From the NCBI GenBank assembly GCA_023412655.1, contig JAEYNH010000186.1, positions 1 to 15,733 on the forward strand: a DNA stretch of 15,733 nt, read 5' to 3'. Shown here one piece after another: positions 7,287 to 13,373 of this stretch; positions within the stretch are counted from its first letter, which is position 1; each line of letters opens with the position of its first letter. The stretch is from Pseudomonadota bacterium. Lineage in GTDB: Bacteria; Pseudomonadota; Alphaproteobacteria; Caulobacterales; Caulobacteraceae. Below the pieces are notes generated by a model that worked only from the letters and a program-made list of their open reading frames with translations, had not been told where the DNA came from and did not search any database. The position numbers and the translations under genes were made by a program.

Positions 7287-8005
7287 GCCGGGGCGCGGGG
7301 ATCACTGGGCGGGGCAAGCTGTCGGCCGAGCACGACCATGGCCACTCCCAGGTAGATGGCCGCCGCAGGCGCCCACATGATCAGGCCCGCCGCCTGCTGG
7401 TCTCCCAGGGGCGTCAACCCCCACGCCAGGGTGGTGGCCGCATGCGGCGCGTAGAACGCCCGGTCGGCGACGGTCAGCAGGGCGCCCAGCAGGCCCATCT
7501 GCACGGTGGAGACGAGCAGGGCGCCCACCGCGGCGAGCGGGCGCGCCGTCCTGATCGCGAGCCAGAACCAGACCGCCGCCACGCCGAGGCTGGCCTGCAT
7601 GAACCAGTAGGCGCCGTCGTGGCTCATCGCCGAGGCATAGGCGGCGGGCGCATGCCAGATCCAGAACACGGACGCGGCGGCTAGGGTGGCGAGCCCGACG
7701 CGTGGGACGCGGACCGGCGGCAGCGCCCAGGCGACCAGCGGCGCCAGGACGGCCACCAGCAGCACGTGGTGCACGGTGCGGGCGGTGAACAGCGCCGACG
7801 ACAGCGCGCACAGCGGCGAGACGAACAGCAGGACCGCCACCGAGAGAGCCGCCCAGCCCATCGCTCCGGTCCGGCGCCGCCAGAGCAGCGCCGCCACCGC
7901 CGCCAGGGCCGCCAGCAGCACGGGGTCGGTGTTCCAGCGTATCAGCAGGTCGGCCGGGGTGGCGCCGACACCGCAGTAGGGGGTCCAGATCGGCAGGCTG
8001 TTCAT
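7283..8005 (-). CDS. ctaG: Cytochrome c oxidase assembly factor CtaG (caa3 type)
   Basis: This 240-aa polytopic membrane protein has about seven hydrophobic segments. It belongs to the CtaG family of caa3 oxidase assembly factors, which is unrelated to the Cox11 protein sometimes given the same name. Recognisable features are the histidine pair in TVHHVLLVAVLAPL, the WIWHAPAAY segment and the C-terminal DQQAAGLIMW motif followed by one helix. The family is needed for copper-site formation in caa3-type oxidases, which suits the fused CtaC/CtaD genes about 1.4 kb away. It lies 10 bp after the PQQ dehydrogenase gene and overlaps the b561-type gene by 4 bases. It is therefore in a different transcription unit from the oxidase subunits, separated from them by an inverted cytochrome gene. 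Confidence 0.92.
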   Translation of the reverse strand: MNSLPIWTPYCGVGATPADLLIRWNTDPVLLAALAAVAALLWRRRTGAMGWAALSVAVLLFVSPLCALSSALFTARTVHHVLLVAVLAPLVAWALPPVRVPRVGLATLAAASVFWIWHAPAAYASAMSHDGAYWFMQASLGVAAVWFWLAIRTARPLAAVGALLVSTVQMGLLGALLTVADRAFYAPHAATTLAWGLTPLGDQQAAGLIMWAPAAAIYLGVAMVVLGRQLAPPSDPRAPA

Positions 8006-8015
8006 CGGCGCCGGC

Positions 8016-10397
8016 TCATCGCTGCGGCAGGGCGTATGCGATCACCCAGTCCCCGTTCCGCGTCTCCATGAAGTGATGCCCGCCGGCCATGATCACGAGG
8101 TACTGGCGCCCGCCGGCCTCATAAACCATCGGCGTCGCCTGCCCGCCGGCCGGCAGGACGTCGGACCACACGGTTTTGCCGGTCCGGATGTCGATGGCGC
8201 GGATCAGGTCGTCGGTGGCCGCGGCGATGAAGGCCAGCCCGCCGGCGGTGATCACCGGCCCGCCGTTGTTGGGCGTGCCGATGGTTACCGGCAGCCGGGA
8301 CGGGATGTTGAAGGGCCCGTTGTTCCGCGCCGTGCCGAAGGGGCGGTCCCAGACGGTGCGGCCGGTGGCCAGGTCGATGGCGCGGATGCCCCCATAGGGC
8401 GGCTGCTTGCACAGCAGGCCGGTGAATTTCATCCGCCAGCCGGCGTTGACGTGGATGGCGTAGGGCGCACCGGTCTGGGGATCGCCGGCGCCCTCCGCCC
8501 CGCCCGCGCCGCTCTTCTCCCTGGGATCGCCCCGGGGGAACCAGCCCCGCCGGTCGGCCTCTGCCCGTGGGACCAGCCGGTTGTAGTTCGGCATGTCGTT
8601 GTAGTTGGCGATGATCAGCCCCTGCCGGGGATCCACCGCAATCCCGCCCCAGTCGGAGCCGCCGTTGTAGCCTGGGTACTGGACCCAGTGCGTGCGGCTG
8701 GTGGGCGGGGTGTAGAAGCCCTCATAGGTGGCCCGCTTGAAGCCGATCCGGCAGATCATCTGATCGATCGGCGACATGCCCCACATGTCGCGCTCCGTGA
8801 GGTCTGGCTTGCGCAGGGTGTGATACATCGAGACCGGCTGGGTGGGTGTCCGCTGGTCCGGTTCGACGCCGCCCTGCGGGGCGCGGATCTCGCCCACCGG
8901 CGTCAGCGGCGCGCCGGTCCGGCGATCGAGCACATAGATGTCGCCCTGCTTGCTGGGCAGGATCAGCGCCGGCGCGGGTCCGTTCGCGGTGGGGAAGTCC
9001 ACCAGCGTGCCCTGCGAGCCCAGGTCGTAGTCCCACACATCCTTGCGGACGGTCTGGAACCACCAGCGCGGCTGGCCGGTGGCCACGTCCAGGGCCACCA
9101 GAGAGGTTGAGAACCGGTTCTCGGCCGGCGACCGGGTGGCCGACAGATAGTCCACCGCCGAATTGCCCATGGGCAGGTAGACCAGCCCCAGCTGTTCGTC
9201 GCCCGTGGCGATCGTCCACATGTTGGGCGTGCCGCGGGTATAGCTGTCGCCGGGCGGCGGATAGCCGGTGAGGTCCGGCCGGCCCATGTCCCACGCCCAT
9301 CGCATCTCGCCGGTGACGGCGTCGAAGCCTTTGATCACTCCCGACGGCGCCCGGCGGTACTGGCCGTCGAGCACCTGGTGACCCGTGACGACCACGCCGC
9401 GCACGATGGTCGGCGGCGAGGTGATGGAGACCATCCCGGGGATCACCTCGCCCATGCCGACGGTGATATCCACCGCGCCGCCCTGGCCGAACCCGGCGCA
9501 CGGCTGGCCGGTGCGGGCGTCCAGAGCGATGACACGCCCGTCCAGCGTGCCATAGATGACCCGGGCGGCGCAGGCCTCGGCCGCGGACACGCCGGGAACA
9601 TCGTAATAGGCCACGCCGCGGCAGGCGGCGGTGTAGGGAATGCTCTCGTCCGACACCTTGGGATCGAAGCGCCAGAGTTCGCGGCCCGTGGCGGCGTCCA
9701 GCGCGATCGCCTGGCTCCGGGCAGTGCAAAGGTAGAGGGTGGAGCCCACCTTCAACGGCGTCGTCTCGGCGCCCCACTTCTCCTCCGGCAGGTCGCCGGT
9801 GCGGAAGGTCCAGGCCCGCTTCAGGCGGCGGACATTGCTGCGGTCGATCTGATCCAGCGGGGAATAGCGGCGGGCGCTGTAGGTCCCGCCGTAGGCCGGC
9901 CAGTCGGCGCCGGTGTCGCGCAGGGAGGGTTCGGTCATGCCCGCCATCTGCGCCCCCAGTTCGCCAGGCGGCGGCGCGCGGTTGGCGATGCCCGCGAGGA
10001 CTCCCCCAAGGACCACCGCGCCTGCGAAGCCGCCCAGGACAGCCAGGATGGTTCTCGCACGGCTCCCCCGCAGGAGCATCAGAGCGAGGATGACCGGTAC
10101 GGCGAGCACCAGCGGCGCCACCACCCGCGGGACCAGGGCCCAGCCGTTCAGGCCCACTTCCCAAAGCGCCCAGGCGAGAGTGGCCGCTACGGTGGCCAGG
10201 TAAAGCCACGCCCCCAGGGCCATCTGTCGGAACAGCAGCACGCCCGAGGCTACGAGGGCCAGACCGGCGATGAGGTAGTAGGCCGACCCTCCCAGGACCG
10301 CGAGCCAGCCGCCGCCGATCGCCAGGACCAGGCCCACCAGGCCGAGGACCACGGCCAGCGCCTTGATCGCCCAAGCCCATGCGCTGGTTCCGCGCAT
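8016..10397 (-). CDS. gcd: Membrane-bound PQQ-dependent glucose/quinate/shikimate-type dehydrogenase
   Basis: This 793-aa protein (E. coli Gcd has 796) oxidises a sugar or polyol at the periplasmic face and reduces ubiquinone. Residues 8-140 form about five membrane helices. The PQQ beta-propeller follows, opening with DWPAYGGTYSARRYSPLDQI and containing repeated W-motif blades such as ALDAATGRELWRFD and IDLATGRTVWDRP. The catalytic Asp456 (DVWDYDL) and Lys483 (PSKQGDIYVLDRR) correspond to E. coli Asp466 and Lys493 with identical spacing. Substrate cannot be fixed: glucose is typical, but quinate/shikimate enzymes share this architecture. No PQQ biosynthesis genes lie in the window. The start is well supported by a near-perfect ribosome binding site (GGGAGGTG) at 10401-10408. 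The open frame continues far upstream, but that part is antisense to the ThDP gene. Confidence 0.94.
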   Translation of the reverse strand: MRGTSAWAWAIKALAVVLGLVGLVLAIGGGWLAVLGGSAYYLIAGLALVASGVLLFRQMALGAWLYLATVAATLAWALWEVGLNGWALVPRVVAPLVLAVPVILALMLLRGSRARTILAVLGGFAGAVVLGGVLAGIANRAPPPGELGAQMAGMTEPSLRDTGADWPAYGGTYSARRYSPLDQIDRSNVRRLKRAWTFRTGDLPEEKWGAETTPLKVGSTLYLCTARSQAIALDAATGRELWRFDPKVSDESIPYTAACRGVAYYDVPGVSAAEACAARVIYGTLDGRVIALDARTGQPCAGFGQGGAVDITVGMGEVIPGMVSITSPPTIVRGVVVTGHQVLDGQYRRAPSGVIKGFDAVTGEMRWAWDMGRPDLTGYPPPGDSYTRGTPNMWTIATGDEQLGLVYLPMGNSAVDYLSATRSPAENRFSTSLVALDVATGQPRWWFQTVRKDVWDYDLGSQGTLVDFPTANGPAPALILPSKQGDIYVLDRRTGAPLTPVGEIRAPQGGVEPDQRTPTQPVSMYHTLRKPDLTERDMWGMSPIDQMICRIGFKRATYEGFYTPPTSRTHWVQYPGYNGGSDWGGIAVDPRQGLIIANYNDMPNYNRLVPRAEADRRGWFPRGDPREKSGAGGAEGAGDPQTGAPYAIHVNAGWRMKFTGLLCKQPPYGGIRAIDLATGRTVWDRPFGTARNNGPFNIPSRLPVTIGTPNNGGPVITAGGLAFIAAATDDLIRAIDIRTGKTVWSDVLPAGGQATPMVYEAGGRQYLVIMAGGHHFMETRNGDWVIAYALPQR

Positions 10398-10400
10398 CGT

Positions 10401-10408
10401 CACCTCCC
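10401..10408 (-). promoter_or_regulatory. Ribosome binding site of the PQQ dehydrogenase gene
   Basis: The minus-strand sequence GGGAGGTG contains GGAGG five bases before the ATG at 10397. It fixes the start inside an open frame that otherwise extends upstream by more than 1.8 kb. Confidence 0.8.
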
Positions 10409-10537
10409 GCCTTGTAGCTGTACCGTTCCGAACAGCCGAGGCCGGGCATGGTTCCGATGACCGCCGCGTATGACCGCATGAGAAATCAGCGTTTGGAGGC
10501 CCCCTGGGCTTCAGTGAAGCTCGATGAAGCTTTGCTT

Positions 10538-10544
10538 GGGGGAG
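10538..10544 (+). promoter_or_regulatory. Ribosome binding site deciding the start of the ThDP enzyme
   Basis: GGGGGAG lies nine bases before the ATG at 10554. The earlier in-frame ATG at 10524 has no comparable site and would add ten residues in front of the Tat signal, so 10554 is preferred. Confidence 0.6.
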
Positions 10545-10553
10545 CGTTGGACG

Positions 10554-12476
10554 ATGGCGAACGGGGCAGATGGCGCCGACGAGGCGCGCCGCCGATTCCT
10601 GAAAGGGGCGGCGGTGGGCGCGGCGGCGGTGGGGGCCACGACGGCCGGCGCCGCCAAGGCCCAGGAGGCCGCGCCGGCCGCGGTCCGGAGCCTGCCCCGG
10701 CCCAACGAGGCCGCCGAGAGCCTGCCCCCGCCTGACGATCACGATCCGGTCAGCCAGTCCAACTGCGGCGGCGATTTCATGACCGACGCGAGCAAGGCGC
10801 TCGGCATCGACTACGTGCTCACCAACCCCGCCTCGAGCTTCCGGGGCCTGCACGAGGCGCTGGTCAACCACGGTGGGAACAAGTCTCCCGAACTGCTCAC
10901 CGTGACGCACGAGGAGATCGGCGTCGCCATGGCCCACGGCTACGCCAAGACCGCGGACAAGCCGCTCGCGGTCATGGTGCACGGGACGGTGGGCATCCAG
11001 CACGCGTCCATGGCGCTCTACAACGCCTACTGCGACCGGGCTCCGGTCCTGCTGCTGGGCGGCAATACGCTGAACGCGGAGATGCGCCAGCGGGCGGAGT
11101 GGGTGCACTCGGCCCAGGACCCCGGCGCCATGGTGCGGGACTTCGTGAAGTGGGACGACCAGCCCTACAGCCTTCAGGGCTTCGGGGAGTCCTTGGCGCG
11201 GGCCTACCAGATCGCCATGACGCCCCCGAACGGTCCGGTCCTGCTTTCCGTGGACACGGAGTTGCAGGAGCAGCCGATCCACGGCGACCCGAAGATGGTG
11301 CGGATGCCGCGGCTGGTCTACCCGCACGCCGACACCGGCGCCTTGGAGGAGCTGGCGCAGATGCTGGCCAGGGCGGCCAATCCGGTGGTGATCGCCGGTC
11401 GCCTGGCCCGAAATCAGACCGGCATGGACCGGCTGGTGGCGTTCGCCGAGACACTGAACCTGCCGGTGATCGACCAGGGGGCGCGCACCAACTTCCCCTC
11501 GCACCCTCCCCTCAACCAGGGTTTCCGCCGCCGGGCCCTGCTGGCGCAGGCCGACCTGGTCCTGGCTCTGGAGGTCAACGAGCCCTACGCGGCGCTGAAC
11601 AACTCCATTGACCGGATCCACCGCTACGACACGCCGGTGTTGAAGCCGGGGACCAAGGTGGTGGCGCTCGGCGCCAAGGACCTGTTCATCAAGGCCAACT
11701 TCCAGGATTTCGGCCGCTATCAGGAACTGGACCTGATCATCACCGGCGACGCCCAGACCTCGCTTCCCTATCTGACCGAGGCGGTGCGCAAGGCCCTGGG
11801 TGGTCGCAAGGCCGACCCCGCAAAACTGAAGGCCATGGCCGACGCCCAGGCCGCCATGCTCCAGCGGATGCGCGTGGAGGCCAGCATCGGCTGGGACAAC
11901 AGTCCGATCACCACCGCACGGCTCACCATGGAGCTGTGGAACCAGATCAAGGACGAGGACTGGTCGCTGGTCGGCGACGGGCTGATGCCCGGCTGGAAGC
12001 GCCTGTGGCCGGCGGATCGGCACTATCGCTACAACGGCGGTTCGGGCGGCTGGGGGCTGGGCTACTTCGCCCCTGCGGCCTTGGGCTCGGCCCTGGCCAA
12101 CCGCGAGCACGGCCGGATCAGCGTCACCTTCCAGGGGGACGGCGACCTCATGTTCGTGCCGGGCACGCTGTGGACCGCCGCCCACCACAAGATCCCCATC
12201 CTGTACCTGATGTACAACAACCGGGCGTACCATCAGGAGGTGATGTACGTGCAGCGGATGGCTGGGCGCCTCGGCCGCGGCATGAAGAACACCACCGTCG
12301 GCACGACGCTCACCAATCCCGACATCGACTTCGCCATGATGGCGCGTTCGATGGGGGTCTACGCCGAAGGCCCCATCACGAACCCGCGCGACCTCGGCCC
12401 CGCGATCAAGCGCGCCCTGGCGGTGGTGAAGCGCGGCGAGCCGGCGCTGATCGACGCCATCTGCGAACCCCGGTGA
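10554..12476 (+). CDS. Exported (Tat) thiamine-diphosphate-dependent enzyme, acetolactate-synthase/decarboxylase superfamily
   Basis: This 640-aa protein begins with a textbook twin-arginine signal: A-Arg12-Arg13-Arg14-Phe-Leu-Lys17, then a Gly/Ala hydrophobic stretch and a likely cleavage site after Ala36 (AKA/QE). The mature part has the three-domain ThDP fold. The pyrimidine-binding domain carries the cofactor-activating Glu120 in VTHEEIGVAMAHGYAK. A middle domain spans about residues 260-420. The diphosphate-binding domain has Gly528-Asp529-Gly530 and Asn555-Asn556 (the GDG...NN metal-binding motif). Family members decarboxylate 2-oxo acids or transfer acyl or hydroxyethyl groups, normally in the cytoplasm. 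Export in folded, cofactor-loaded form by Tat would be logical here. The substrate is unknown. The dihaem cytochrome c gene 8 bp downstream suggests that the carbanion/enamine intermediate is oxidised with cytochrome c as acceptor, but this is inference. Confidence 0.92.
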   Translation: MANGADGADEARRRFLKGAAVGAAAVGATTAGAAKAQEAAPAAVRSLPRPNEAAESLPPPDDHDPVSQSNCGGDFMTDASKALGIDYVLTNPASSFRGLHEALVNHGGNKSPELLTVTHEEIGVAMAHGYAKTADKPLAVMVHGTVGIQHASMALYNAYCDRAPVLLLGGNTLNAEMRQRAEWVHSAQDPGAMVRDFVKWDDQPYSLQGFGESLARAYQIAMTPPNGPVLLSVDTELQEQPIHGDPKMVRMPRLVYPHADTGALEELAQMLARAANPVVIAGRLARNQTGMDRLVAFAETLNLPVIDQGARTNFPSHPPLNQGFRRRALLAQADLVLALEVNEPYAALNNSIDRIHRYDTPVLKPGTKVVALGAKDLFIKANFQDFGRYQELDLIITGDAQTSLPYLTEAVRKALGGRKADPAKLKAMADAQAAMLQRMRVEASIGWDNSPITTARLTMELWNQIKDEDWSLVGDGLMPGWKRLWPADRHYRYNGGSGGWGLGYFAPAALGSALANREHGRISVTFQGDGDLMFVPGTLWTAAHHKIPILYLMYNNRAYHQEVMYVQRMAGRLGRGMKNTTVGTTLTNPDIDFAMMARSMGVYAEGPITNPRDLGPAIKRALAVVKRGEPALIDAICEPR

Positions 12477-12484
12477 GAACGCCC

Positions 12485-13123
12485 ATGTCCTTCAAGCCTC
12501 TGGCGGGCCTGTTCGGCCTCGCCGTCTTCGCGGCCCCGGCCCTCTTCGCCATCGCCGCTCCCGCCGCTCCCGCGGGCGACATCGCGGCGGGGCGACAGCT
12601 CTATGCGGAAAAGGGCTGCGCCGCCTGCCACGGCCCTGGCGGCGAGGGCGCCGCCGCGGGGCCGAGGGTGGCCGGCGCGGCGATGGACTGGCCCGCCTAT
12701 CACGCCCAGATCCGCGCGCCGCGGGGCGCCATGCCGCCCTATGGGCCAGGGCTGATGAGCGACCGGCAGGTGGCCGACACCTACGCCTACCTGAAGTCGC
12801 TCGCCGCGCCCAAGCTGTCGCCAGTGGCCCAGCTCAAGGGTGATCGGGTCGCCGGCCGGAAGACCTATCTGGAGAACGGCTGCCACGCCTGCCACGGTTC
12901 GGTGGGCCAGGGCGGCGGGCCGGGGCCGGTTATCGCCGCCACGCCGATGACCCTCGCCGCCTACCACGAGCAGCTGCGCAAGCCGCGCTCGATGATGCCC
13001 GCCTACGGGCCAACCTTGATGACCGACCAGGAGGTGGCCGACACCTGGGCCTATGTGAAGGGCCTGCCCGGTCCACGCGATCCCGCCAACCTCCCGCCGC
13101 TGCTGCGCGCGCCTGGTCCTTGA
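12485..13123 (+). CDS. Secreted dihaem cytochrome c with duplicated domains, partner of the ThDP enzyme
   Basis: This 212-aa protein has a Sec-type signal peptide, with cleavage likely near residue 30 after a run of Ala/Pro. Two class I cytochrome c domains follow, clearly an internal duplication: Cys45-Ala-Ala-Cys48-His49 and Cys133-His-Ala-Cys136-His137, offset by 88 residues. Each is followed by the same pattern: AYH, a basic segment, then MPPYGP or MPAYGP with the likely axial Met, then a DRQVADTYAYLKSL or DQEVADTWAYVKGL helix. The start follows the ThDP enzyme stop by 8 bp, and the ribosome binding site GGTGAG overlaps that stop, so the two proteins are probably made together. Its expected role is to take electrons from the exported ThDP enzyme and pass them on in the periplasm. 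Confidence 0.9.
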   Translation: MSFKPLAGLFGLAVFAAPALFAIAAPAAPAGDIAAGRQLYAEKGCAACHGPGGEGAAAGPRVAGAAMDWPAYHAQIRAPRGAMPPYGPGLMSDRQVADTYAYLKSLAAPKLSPVAQLKGDRVAGRKTYLENGCHACHGSVGQGGGPGPVIAATPMTLAAYHEQLRKPRSMMPAYGPTLMTDQEVADTWAYVKGLPGPRDPANLPPLLRAPGP

Positions 13124-13145
13124 GCGCGCCGGGCGGCTGAGGGCC

Positions 13146-13340
13146 TCAGAGGCGCCGGGCGTCCTCGTCGGCGTTGAGCGCCGTGGCCAGGCGCTCGGCC
13201 TCGTCCCGGTTGCGGAACAGGAGCTCGAGGACCGGTCCGTCCTCCGGCGCCCGGGCCAGGTCGATCTTCAGCCCGAGGGGCGCATTGGACCGGACCACCC
13301 AGCCCGGTCCCTCCGCCACGGCTCGCCATGTGTAGCGCAT
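13146..13340 (-). CDS. Hypothetical 64-aa protein
   Basis: This small soluble protein has a beta-strand-rich pattern and a final helix (NRDEAERLATALNADE). It has no membrane segment, signal peptide or metal motif. It starts 33 bp after the end of the GT-Glf gene on the same strand and may be cotranscribed with it. It faces the dihaem cytochrome gene convergently with a 22-bp gap. A purine-rich GGGGA lies about ten bases before the ATG. I do not recognise the family. The alternating hydrophobic pattern (VLELLFRNRDEA) looks like real protein rather than chance frame. Confidence 0.6.
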   Translation of the reverse strand: MRYTWRAVAEGPGWVVRSNAPLGLKIDLARAPEDGPVLELLFRNRDEAERLATALNADEDARRL

Positions 13341-13373
13341 GAGTCTGGCATCCCCTTGCAGCCTGCCCCGGCC

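Larger units (their letters stand above)
10398..10553. promoter_or_regulatory. Divergent intergenic region between the PQQ dehydrogenase and ThDP enzyme genes
   Basis: This 156-bp gap must hold the promoters for both divergent units. I see no clear -35/-10 pair. The hexamer GTTCCG occurs at 10425-10430 and 10451-10456, and again just inside the dehydrogenase gene at 10387-10392. The copy at 10425 extends to GTTCCGAAC, a short dyad. A regulatory role is only a suggestion. Confidence 0.4.

Noticed and set aside
9378..10460. Plus-strand open frame opposite the N-terminal half of the PQQ dehydrogenase
   Set aside because: No recognisable protein features; it is a shadow of the conserved dehydrogenase frame.
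10398..12233. Upstream in-frame extension of the PQQ dehydrogenase frame
   Set aside because: This part is antisense to the ThDP gene, and a strong ribosome binding site at 10401-10408 marks the real start at 10397.
13137..13149. CTGAGGGCCTCAG palindrome between the convergent dihaem cytochrome and the 64-aa gene, considered as a bidirectional terminator
   Set aside because: The stem is short, has almost no room for a loop and no T-run on either side, so termination cannot be supported.
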